This document shows positions 53,263 to 60,133 of a stretch of DNA of 64,000 bases, one piece after another. The stretch covers positions 930,001 through 994,000 of the forward strand of contig NZ_OZ075108.1 of the NCBI RefSeq assembly GCF_964186625.1. Reading direction: 5' to 3'. The notes beneath the pieces are model-generated. The model ran no database searches, was not told the DNA's origin, and saw only the letters and a program-made list of their open reading frames with translations. Origin of the DNA: Asticcacaulis sp. MM231. GTDB lineage: Bacteria; Pseudomonadota; Alphaproteobacteria; Caulobacterales; Caulobacteraceae. Within the stretch, counting starts at the first letter, position 1. Each line of letters begins with the position of its first letter. The position numbers and the translations under genes are program-made.

Positions 53263-54873
53263 ATGAACAAGACACTCGCTGGTTTCTTCATCGGGCTGTT
53301 CGGCCTGCTCACCTTCGCCAATGCGTTCGCAGGGCCACCGGCTATTCCGCCATCGCTTCCAAATGCTGCGTCCATCGCTAATGCGGGCGGGGCGCTTAGT
53401 CGCCAAAAGTTAAGCGCTTGGGATACTTGTAATAGGGCAAATGGCGCGCTGACAGTTTCCGGCGATGGTCAGACATATCAACAATCTGGCGATAATGCGG
53501 CAGCCCTCTTTCGCATCGTCTCGGGCAAGTGCGCGCAAGGTCAGGCCTCAGCAAATTACGGCAATGCATATATGAGTTTGGATGCTGGCGGGACAATCCA
53601 AAGCATCGTTGGGGAGTTCACTCTGGAGCCTGAGGTGCCCGGCGATCCGGGTGTAACTACGGCTACCATCGCCATTGTTATTACTGGCGACACTACCGTG
53701 ACCGCTTTGGACAATCTGCTGCACTTGATTATAAACAAAAATGGCTGGACGCTACAAACTCGATTGGCTCACGGGGCAATTATCGATAGGGCGTCTGGCA
53801 AATTTGACGTGCCCCTTGCGGCCGATTCTAACACGATACATCGTGTGGTGATGACGGCGTTCCCGCTCACCAATACAGCGTTAATATCATTTCCTGACGG
53901 CTCCATAGCATCTGTAACGGATGCCAATATAACTACGGCCCTTGTTGGATCGCGCGCCTACTGGCAGGTTATCCGCCATAATGCCACTGAGGCTGATCCT
54001 CGCTTTGTAAGTCTATCGCTTACCACGGCAAGTGGCAGCATAGGCGAGTCAGCTTCTCCCAAAAATTCAGATTTGATTAAAGCGGTCTCGTGGTCAAACA
54101 AAATGTTAACTGGCGCACTCACTCCGCGCCAGGTCAAAACTTTCACGCCAAATGCAACAGGCTGGTGGCGCATATACACCGATCCAGTCAACATTATTGG
54201 CGGAACTTTTTTATTCTCATCGCCTATTGGGGCGGATGGGGCGGGAGATCATGCAACTGATATTGAAGTTGATATCTCAATCAACTCTTTTTCAGCGACA
54301 AATGTGGGTGATATCATCCAGCGCAGATGGTCTAGCTTTCAATCCGGCGCGATTAGTCAAATTCGTGTTGGCAATAATGGAGGGCAGATTTTATATTTTG
54401 ATATCAATGTATCAACTGCAAACATTCCCATTACTATTGAAGCTAGGGGGCCTCAAGTTCCGGCTGATTTCTATAGCTTTGTTCCTACATCAAGCCCTGC
54501 CACGCCGACGAATTCAAAGGCGCTTTCTATAGGGTACGGCCTTCGCATACTTACGAAATTGGTTCTTGGCTCTGAAACTGGAATAACGGCGTTTGCAGGT
54601 GGTGGACAAGCGAGCGCTAGGCCCCTGTTATACACTCGCAACCGTGTAACCATCGCTGCATCTGCGGGCAATTCGGTACGGCTCCCATTTTCAGAACCTG
54701 GAATGGAGGTTTCGATCACAAACTCTACTGCTAACGCAATTCAAGTCTTTGGTAATGGCACTGACACTATCAACGGTGTAGCTACCGCCACAGGCGTCTC
54801 CCTACCGGCTGGAAAAAAGGGCGTCTACAGCAGTGAGGTTGCAGGGCAATGGTACGGGGGGTATTTAAACTGA
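53263..54873 (+). CDS. low-GC putative receptor-binding/secreted protein at the tail-module end
   Basis: 536 residues. Signal peptide (TLAGFFIGLFGLLTFANAFAG), then repeats of beta-rich sequence; the last 60 residues (EPGMEVSITNSTANAIQVFGNGTDTINGVATATGVSLPAGKKGVYSSEVAGQWYGGYLN) look like a phage fibre/decoration ending. GC content falls sharply from about 53400 to the end, unlike the flanking genes, a sign of recent exchange. Last recognisable phage gene. Confidence 0.68.
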   Translation: MNKTLAGFFIGLFGLLTFANAFAGPPAIPPSLPNAASIANAGGALSRQKLSAWDTCNRANGALTVSGDGQTYQQSGDNAAALFRIVSGKCAQGQASANYGNAYMSLDAGGTIQSIVGEFTLEPEVPGDPGVTTATIAIVITGDTTVTALDNLLHLIINKNGWTLQTRLAHGAIIDRASGKFDVPLAADSNTIHRVVMTAFPLTNTALISFPDGSIASVTDANITTALVGSRAYWQVIRHNATEADPRFVSLSLTTASGSIGESASPKNSDLIKAVSWSNKMLTGALTPRQVKTFTPNATGWWRIYTDPVNIIGGTFLFSSPIGADGAGDHATDIEVDISINSFSATNVGDIIQRRWSSFQSGAISQIRVGNNGGQILYFDINVSTANIPITIEARGPQVPADFYSFVPTSSPATPTNSKALSIGYGLRILTKLVLGSETGITAFAGGGQASARPLLYTRNRVTIAASAGNSVRLPFSEPGMEVSITNSTANAIQVFGNGTDTINGVATATGVSLPAGKKGVYSSEVAGQWYGGYLN

Positions 54874-55221
54874 TCACCTTTTCCTTATCTCCCTTCTCCC
54901 CAACTGGGGAGATCAGGAGGAGCTATAGCCCCTAGGTCACACCTGGCACTTCAAAACAGGTCACACATGGCCCTGATGGAAGGCGCACTAAGCCCCCTGT
55001 ACCCTTTCTCAGCGGTTTGGATTATTCTAGCCGTCACGGGTCGGCTGGTCGAGAGTAGCCTTTTGCCCCCTGCGTCCTTGAACGCCTGGGGGGGACATGC
55101 ACCTCGATCGGTTGACTGCGGAGCACGCCCAGTGGGGAGTTGCGCCAAGGCTATATAGCCTGGAGCGCCAGTACAGGGAACGGCGAAGCGACGCAGCAAC
55201 TCGACATGACAGGAGGCGCAA
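54874..55221 (+). other. non-coding stretch between prophage and IS110 transposase, candidate bridge-RNA region
   Basis: No gene. It starts with a CTCCCCAACTGGGGAG hairpin near 54896 and two near-identical GGTCACAC(C/A)TGG repeats (about 54936 and 54959). From about 54960 to the transposase ATG there are two stem-loops: CCCCC-x-GCGT / ACGC-xx-GGGGG at 55065-55093 and the GGCTA-TA-TAGCC hairpin at 55149-55160 within a wider GCGC stem. IS110-group elements encode a bridge RNA in exactly this 5' non-coding end, with loops that pair target and donor DNA. Confidence 0.5.
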
Positions 55222-56475
55222 ATGTTAGACGAGCCGACTTTATTTGTCGGTGTAGATTGGGCAAGCACAGAACATCAAGTTTGTATTTTGGGACCTTCAG
55301 GTCCGATACAAAAATCCTTCGCTCATGACGGATTGGGTCTTGGGGCTATGGTTGACTGGTTGCTTGAGCATGCCCCAAACCCAACCGATATTGCGGTAGC
55401 CATAGAGATGCCGCATGGCCCAGTGGTGGAAGCCCTAATGGACCGTGGGATACTCGCTTTTTCGGTCAATCCAAAGCAGCTCGACCGTTTTAGGGATCGC
55501 TTTTCTCCGGCTGGTGCTAAGGATGATCGAAGAGACGCCCTGGTTCTGGCATCATCTTTAAAGACCGATCGCCATTGCTTTCGTCATCTGGAGAGCATGG
55601 ACCCAACCATCGTTGAGCTTCGTGAATGGTCCCGGATAAATGATGAGTTGAAGGAAGAACGCGTCAAACTTACGAACCGTATCCGTCAACAGCTCTGGCG
55701 TTATTACCCTCAAGCACTTGATCTGACTGAAGATGTAGGGATGGAATGGTTCCTGGATCTGTTTCTTCTGGCGCCAACGCCGATACATGCGCAAGCCCTT
55801 AAACAGAAGAAGATTGCCAGGATCTTGAGCGCACATCGCATTCGAAGGATCTCCGCGTTCGAGGTTCTGGAAATCCTAAAACGGCCAGCCTTGACTGTCG
55901 CACCGGGTACGACAGAAGCAGCCAGCGCTCACATCACCGCGATCTCTGAGCGCGTTAAGCTGGTCAATCATCAGCTCAAGGAAGCCACCCGTCGGCTAGA
56001 TATCCTGGTCGCAAAGCTCGCCGAACAGGAAGCCGAGCCGGGGCAGCTAAACGAGCAGCCTGACGCGGCGATCCTACGCTCTTTGCCGGGAGTGGGAAGG
56101 ATCGTCGTCGCCACGCTGCTCGCGGAGGCCCACTACGCCATCCGAGCGAGAGATTATCACGCTTTGCGTACCTTAACCGGCATAGCCCCGGTTACCAAGA
56201 GGAGCGGAAAATCCTGTCGTGTAGAAATGCGGAAAGCTTGCTCCCGCCGATTGAGAACCGCGATCTATCACTGGGCGAGAGTGGCAACACAACATGACCT
56301 GCCAAGCAGAGCAAAATATAGCGCCTTGCGAAGTCGCGGCCACAGTCACGGAAGGGCGTTAAGAGGTGTCGCCGACCGACTACTGGCGGTCGCTTGCGCA
56401 ATGCTGGAGACAAAAACTACCTACGATCCAGCTAAGCGAAATTCTATCGGAAGCCCTCAACTTGCAGCTTGCTAA
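55222..56475 (+). CDS. IS110-family transposase (DEDD recombinase)
   Basis: 417 residues. The RuvC-like DEDD residues are Asp12 (VGVDWAS), Glu62 (AIEMPHG), Asp102 and Asp105 (KDDRRDALVLA). The C-terminal Transposase_20 part has the LRSLPGVGRIVVATLLAE helix-hairpin-helix and the GIAPVTKRSGKS serine segment. AGGAGG precedes the ATG. These enzymes use a bridge RNA to choose target and donor sites. Confidence 0.93.
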   Translation: MLDEPTLFVGVDWASTEHQVCILGPSGPIQKSFAHDGLGLGAMVDWLLEHAPNPTDIAVAIEMPHGPVVEALMDRGILAFSVNPKQLDRFRDRFSPAGAKDDRRDALVLASSLKTDRHCFRHLESMDPTIVELREWSRINDELKEERVKLTNRIRQQLWRYYPQALDLTEDVGMEWFLDLFLLAPTPIHAQALKQKKIARILSAHRIRRISAFEVLEILKRPALTVAPGTTEAASAHITAISERVKLVNHQLKEATRRLDILVAKLAEQEAEPGQLNEQPDAAILRSLPGVGRIVVATLLAEAHYAIRARDYHALRTLTGIAPVTKRSGKSCRVEMRKACSRRLRTAIYHWARVATQHDLPSRAKYSALRSRGHSHGRALRGVADRLLAVACAMLETKTTYDPAKRNSIGSPQLAAC

Positions 56476-56495
56476 ATGGTGGGGAGTCCCCCCCC

Positions 56496-56520
56496 CCTCA
56501 CACCTCCCGCATGTGTGAGG
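56496..56520. terminator. hairpin after IS110 transposase
   Basis: Perfect 8-bp stem CCTCACAC / GTGTGAGG with 9-base loop, just after a run of ten C (56488-56497). No T-tract, so either an IS end structure or an imperfect terminator. Confidence 0.4.
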
Positions 56521-56597
56521 CTCACACATCGGATAAAGTTCCGGCCTTGTTCCAAAAGGGACAGGGCCGTTTCTGTTGTAGGTAAAGGGTTTGCTGT

Positions 56598-56671
56598 TGG
56601 AGGCCTGACCCGGAGTCGAACCGGGCTTCACGGATTTGCAATCCGGTGCGTAACCGCTCCGCCATCAGGCC
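56598..56671 (-). tRNA. tRNA-Cys (GCA)
   Basis: 74 nt on the minus strand. Acceptor stem GGCCTGA / TCAGGCC, discriminator U and encoded CCA, anticodon loop TTGCAAA giving anticodon GCA, T-arm CCCGG-TTCGACT-CCGGG. It lies between the IS element and the orphan gene; whether it is chromosomal or carried by the insertion is unclear. Confidence 0.96.
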
Positions 56672-56717
56672 TCATAAGAGCGAAGCGGTGGAGAGAGCAT
56701 TTCAAAAATAAATCCGG

Positions 56718-57761
56718 TTAGCCTGGGTAGATGTTGAAGGGCTTCGACACAGACGGGCGGTCTTTGACATCAGCATCGATGTGCTTTTTAGCTTCATCTA
56801 GAAAAGCCTGGTTGATATGGATTTCGCGGCCTTTGCTACCATAGTTCACATAACAGTCTGGAGAGTCGCCTGGCATGACCATCCCTGTGCTGATGCCCTT
56901 AGCGTCGAAAAAGGAGTGATACTGGAACTTCGGCGGCCGGGTGGGGTTGATATCCGCTTCAAAAGTTATCTGCTCGCGGCGCAACGGGTCGGACAGATGG
57001 AACAGGGCATCATGTCTTCCGCCTGTATTAAATCGGCGGATAAACAGGTCGTGACCCACATACCAGGCTTCTAAAACGGCACCGGACGACAGCTTTCCGC
57101 TCTCCATACTCCAAAGGTGTATTCGATAGGGCACCTTTTGAAAATATCCGCCAAACCGGCATATTTCAAACCATCCGCCGTAAGCGAAATTTTTCGGGTC
57201 ATCGTCATGCTGCTCCGCAAGGCTGGTGTAGCAGACATAGGATAGCGCTCTGTTGAACATAGTCATTGAGGTGCCATCGGGCAGGGCTATTGCCATATTG
57301 GAAATGAAATCAAACTTTCCGCTTCCGGCATATGCCAAGGAAAGATCATCTTTCATGACGCGTTCAGCGTGTATCACGTTGCGGCTGAGGCCCGATTCGG
57401 TCCGAAATTTGTAATAAATAAGTGCGATGGCTTCGACCTCGTGTTGAGCCAATCCCATCTCTTTTATGATCTCGCTTAAGAGAAAGTCGCGGCCGAGTGC
57501 CAGCGCTTCTCTGACGGCATCGATAATTGCGTGAGCCACTATCTGACTACCCGCCCATAAAATTGCGTCATTCGGCGTTAGAAGGATCAGTTTTTGTCCC
57601 ATACCACCCGCATGATGGACGCCCAACTGTTCAGGGCGCTTGCCGGTAAACGGAAGGTCAACAAGTGCCTCCTCGCCAGGGGTGGGGCGCGTGAGGAGGA
57701 TGTCGGCTACGCACACACACTCACTAGTTTTAGGATCCGTCCACCCTGCTATGATCGTCAT
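56718..57761 (-). CDS. orphan hypothetical protein with Ntn-hydrolase-like N-terminus
   Basis: 347 residues. The start MTIIAGWTDPKTSECVCVADILLT and the later WAGSQIVAHAIIDAVREAL segment loosely recall proteasome/HslV-like Ntn hydrolases, but no Thr1-type nucleophile is placed convincingly, so this is weak. No signal peptide or membrane segment. Lower GC than the dcw genes; could be phage cargo. A six-unit TTAR array lies 100-155 bp upstream of its start. Confidence 0.6.
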   Translation of the reverse strand: MTIIAGWTDPKTSECVCVADILLTRPTPGEEALVDLPFTGKRPEQLGVHHAGGMGQKLILLTPNDAILWAGSQIVAHAIIDAVREALALGRDFLLSEIIKEMGLAQHEVEAIALIYYKFRTESGLSRNVIHAERVMKDDLSLAYAGSGKFDFISNMAIALPDGTSMTMFNRALSYVCYTSLAEQHDDDPKNFAYGGWFEICRFGGYFQKVPYRIHLWSMESGKLSSGAVLEAWYVGHDLFIRRFNTGGRHDALFHLSDPLRREQITFEADINPTRPPKFQYHSFFDAKGISTGMVMPGDSPDCYVNYGSKGREIHINQAFLDEAKKHIDADVKDRPSVSKPFNIYPG

Positions 57762-57857
57762 GCTGCCTCTCCATTTCTATGCATCCGTGTTTCCGGCCGC
57801 TGGAGATCGATAGGAGGACGAGTTCTAACTTCAAAACAAGGAGGGCTTGGATTAACG

Positions 57858-57916
57858 TTAGGGGGCAATTAGGAGCCTCTTTCACGCCTTTTAATGGCGT
57901 CCTAATACCTCCTTAA
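57858..57916 (+). repeat. phased 11-bp TTAR array, right flank
   Basis: Units begin at 57858 (TTAG), 57869 (TTAG), 57880 (TTTC), 57891 (TTAA), 57902 (CTAA) and 57913 (TTAA): six positions exactly 11 bp apart. TTAA at 57852 precedes them out of phase. Counterpart of the left array at 13852. Confidence 0.65.
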
Positions 57917-58061
57917 TTTGGCTGTCGTAAGGTCTCTTTTGGCTGGACCAAGCCTGCTCGGTGTCGTGCTTCGAACCGTCAACGGTTTCAAACTGCTCTA
58001 AAACCTCTTGTCCCGCACTCCAGAACCTTTTGTCCCGCTACAAGAGTAAAGCATACAGAAT

Positions 58062-58076
58062 GTTCTTCATGTGTTC
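58062..58076. promoter_or_regulatory. LexA (SOS) box, GTTC-N7-GTTC
   Basis: GTTC TTCATGT GTTC is a perfect match to the alphaproteobacterial LexA operator. It lies about 180 bp before the mraZ start. SOS control of the dcw cluster would be unusual; the site may instead serve a promoter created by the insertion. Confidence 0.6.
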
Positions 58077-58144
58077 TACACTTATCCGCCTCTGGGCGTA
58101 TTTATACGCAAAATACGATGTCTGTGTCATTCAGAGTCATTGCG

Positions 58145-58179
58145 TCCCATTTAATCCCATGTTAACCCTAATGCGTCCC
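58145..58179. promoter_or_regulatory. MraZ-like boxes (TCCCA repeats, 10-bp period)
   Basis: CCC triplets at 58146, 58156 and 58166 in TCCCA, TCCCA and ACCCT are exactly 10 bp apart, with a fourth GTCCC one base out of phase at 58177. On the other strand this is TGGGA-N5-TGGGA, the pattern bound by MraZ, which represses its own operon. Orientation relative to known sites was not verified. Confidence 0.55.
58151..58165. promoter_or_regulatory. CtrA box (TTAA-N7-TTAAC) in mraZ upstream region
   Basis: Perfect TTAA TCCCATG TTAA followed by C, the full Caulobacter CtrA consensus, about 95 bp before mraZ. It overlaps the MraZ-like repeats, so the two proteins would compete. Confidence 0.6.
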
Positions 58180-58256
58180 GAAGCAGTTTGGCCGGGAGGG
58201 CTGGCCAAGAATTTCGATGGACAGAGGAGCAGGCTAAAACGGCCTGAGGCGGGCGC

Positions 58257-58716
58257 GTGTTTCTCTCGACCCACGAGAAGCAAATGGATGCGAAACGGAG
58301 ACTTCTGGTCCCGCAGGACTTCCGCGCCGCCGCTTTGGCCCCCCATTCGGGTGTCGAGCCCTTTGAAGGTTTGTATTGTTTCGCCGCGATCAACGCCGCC
58401 TGTCTCGAATGTGGGGGGGGCGCGTTCTTCGCCATGTACCGCGACGTGATTGACGAGTATCCGCCCATGTCTCCAACCCGCACGGCGATGCAACGCCGCT
58501 TTTACGCTTCGATGCACCGCCTGAGCTTCGATACGGCCGGCCGCATCACCCTGCCGGAAAAGCTGTGCGAGCAGTTCGGCCTGAGTGGCGATGTGGTGAT
58601 CGCGGGAACTCGGTGAAAGCTTCCAGATCTGGGAGCCTGCGGCCTATGCCGCCTACGCCATGGAGCAGGACAAGCTGGTCGAGGCCGCCTTTGCCAGGCG
58701 TGAGGGTCAAATATGA
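58257..58716 (+). pseudogene. mraZ: transcriptional regulator MraZ, frameshifted
   Basis: First gene of the dcw cluster; MraZ is a ring-shaped DNA-binding regulator of it. GTG start gives FLSTHEKQMDAKRRLLVPQDFR, then FDTAGRITLPEKLCEQFGL, the conserved second half-repeat. An extra A near 58608 ends the frame at 58616; without it the protein continues GLGESFQIWEPAAYAAYAMEQDKLVEAAFARR to TGA 58716, overlapping the rsmH ATG. About 152 residues when repaired. Sequencing error or loss of the regulator. Confidence 0.9.
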
Positions 58717-59687
58717 GCCAGCAAGCGCACGCCTCCGTCCTGCTGCCCGAAGTGCTGGCCGCGCTTGGCGATGTGTCGGGCAAGCTGGTCGTTGATGGCA
58801 CCTTTGGCGCCGGCGGTTATTCGCGCGCCATCCTGTCACGCGGTGCGCACGTTATCGCTTTTGACCGCGATGCCCGCGTCAGGCCCTATGTCGATGCGCT
58901 TAAAAGCGAGTTCCCGGATCGCTTCCAGTGGGTCAATCGCTGCTTCTCCGAAATGAAGGAAGGCCTCGCCGATCTGGGTCATGACACCTGCGATGCCATC
59001 GTGCTCGATATCGGCGTATCGTCGATGCAGCTTGATGAGGCCGAGCGCGGCTTCTCCTTCATGCGCGACGGGCCGCTCGATATGCGCATGAGCACGGAGG
59101 GGCGCAGCGCTGCCGACATCGTCAACGAGGACGACAAGGACGATATCGCCCACATCATCTGGCTCTATGGCGAAGAACACAAGTCGCGCGGCATCGCTGC
59201 CGCCATCGTCAAGCGCCGTAACGAAGTGCCGTTTGAGCGCACGCTCGATCTGGCTGAGGTGGTCGAGCGCGCCTTGGGTGGCCGTCGTGGCGCCCCGGTC
59301 CATCCGGCGACGCGCACCTTCCAGGCGTTGCGTATCGCAGTCAATGACGAGTTGGGCGAACTGGAGCGCGCGCTTGACGTATCCGAAAGTCTGCTGACGC
59401 CTGAGGGCGTGCTGGCGGTGGTGACCTTCCACTCGCTTGAAGACCGCATCGTCAAGAATTTCTTTAATGAACGCGCCGGCAAGGTTTCATCCGGTTCGCG
59501 CTATGCGCCGCACAAGATCGAGGCCAAGCAGTCGGTTTATACGCTTGTCACGCCCAAGGCTGTGCAGGCCGGTGAGGCCGAGACCGCCGTCAATCCGCGC
59601 GCCCGTTCGGCCAAGCTGCGCGCCGTGCGCCGCACCTCTGCGCCGCTCGTCCCCACCGTATTACCGCTCAAGAAGGCAAGATCATGA
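58713..59687 (+). CDS. rsmH: 16S rRNA (cytosine1402-N4)-methyltransferase
   Basis: 324 residues. Methylates C1402 of 16S rRNA using SAM. Family motifs: HASVLLPEVLAAL, VDGTFGAGGYSRAIL (SAM loop), FDRDA, DIGVSSMQLDEAERGFSFMRDGPLDMRM, and LAVVTFHSLEDRIVK. ATGA overlaps with mraZ and ftsL. Confidence 0.97.
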   Translation: MSQQAHASVLLPEVLAALGDVSGKLVVDGTFGAGGYSRAILSRGAHVIAFDRDARVRPYVDALKSEFPDRFQWVNRCFSEMKEGLADLGHDTCDAIVLDIGVSSMQLDEAERGFSFMRDGPLDMRMSTEGRSAADIVNEDDKDDIAHIIWLYGEEHKSRGIAAAIVKRRNEVPFERTLDLAEVVERALGGRRGAPVHPATRTFQALRIAVNDELGELERALDVSESLLTPEGVLAVVTFHSLEDRIVKNFFNERAGKVSSGSRYAPHKIEAKQSVYTLVTPKAVQAGEAETAVNPRARSAKLRAVRRTSAPLVPTVLPLKKARS

Positions 59688-60133
59688 ACGGCTTTATGCG
59701 ACTTTTTGAACAGCGTGTCCGGGGTATCCGCCTGATCGAACTGGTCGGGGTGGTGCTGGTATTCGCCCTGATCTTCTGGGTCTGCGTCAGCAAGGCGCGC
59801 GAAGGCGAGGACATCCGCCGCATCAGCGATCTGGATCGTCAGATCGCCGAGGAACAGGAAGCTGTTGGCGCCCTCAAGATCAAGGTGGCGCAACTGGAGC
59901 GTCCGGGCCGCCTTGAGCAACTGGCCGTCACCTATCTTGGCATGAAGCCGGTCGAGCCCAATCATGAAGCGCGCCTGGAAAGCCTGGGCGAGATTTCCCG
60001 CGCCACCGCCCGTCCGGTCGCCGGCAATGTCGCGGCGCCTGCGGCCGCACCGGCGGCTACCGCCACGGTTCAGGTCGGCAGCCAGGACGATTTGATCGCC
60101 GTCAAACCGGCCGTTAAGAGCGAGGCGCACTGA
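59684..60133 (+). CDS. ftsL: cell division protein FtsL
   Basis: 149 residues. Short cytoplasmic start, one transmembrane helix (LIELVGVVLVFALIFWVCVS), a coiled coil (RRISDLDRQIAEEQEAVGALKIKVAQLERPGRLEQLA), then an Ala/Pro-rich tail longer than in E. coli. Works with FtsB and FtsQ to activate FtsWI at the septum. Located between rsmH and ftsI as usual. Confidence 0.9.
   Translation: MNGFMRLFEQRVRGIRLIELVGVVLVFALIFWVCVSKAREGEDIRRISDLDRQIAEEQEAVGALKIKVAQLERPGRLEQLAVTYLGMKPVEPNHEARLESLGEISRATARPVAGNVAAPAAAPAATATVQVGSQDDLIAVKPAVKSEAH

Larger units (their letters stand above)
14050..54873 (+). mobile_element. Mu-like transposable myovirus prophage
   Basis: Gene order and content follow phage Mu: repressor/Ner switch, A and B transposition genes, GemA, Mor, lysis, gp25-gp29, F, I/Z, T, gp36, G, gp37, gp38, L, M, gp41, tape measure, N, P, gp45-48, fibres. 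The recognisable core runs 15945-54873; the two leftward cargo genes and their terminator are included because they share the AT-rich composition. Exact termini and target duplication were not found. The far flank may reach about 57.9 kb if the TTAR arrays mark the ends. Confidence 0.85.
54960..56520 (+). mobile_element. IS110-family insertion sequence
   Basis: One DEDD transposase gene with a long 5' non-coding end and a short 3' end, the layout of the IS110 subgroup. IS110 elements lack clear terminal inverted repeats, so the ends are estimates from the upstream repeats and the hairpin after the gene. It sits just outside the last phage gene. Confidence 0.7.
57762..58256. promoter_or_regulatory. 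mraZ/dcw upstream control region
   Basis: 495 bp without a gene. In order it contains the phased TTAR array (57858-57916), two TTGTCCCGC direct repeats (near 58008 and 58031), a LexA-type box (58062), the palindrome GCGTAT-TT-ATACGC (near 58096-58109), a GANTC methylation site (58134-58138), and interleaved MraZ-like and CtrA-like boxes (58145-58179). It probably holds the dcw promoter. Confidence 0.6.

Noticed and set aside
56488..56497. Run of ten C as a phase-variation tract
   Set aside because: It lies outside any reading frame after the transposase, so it cannot switch a protein; may also be a homopolymer length error.
13486..58256. Direct-repeat attachment sites or a 5-bp target duplication marking the prophage ends
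   Set aside because: I compared the flanks by eye and found no convincing duplicated pair; exact ends need an uninfected relative.
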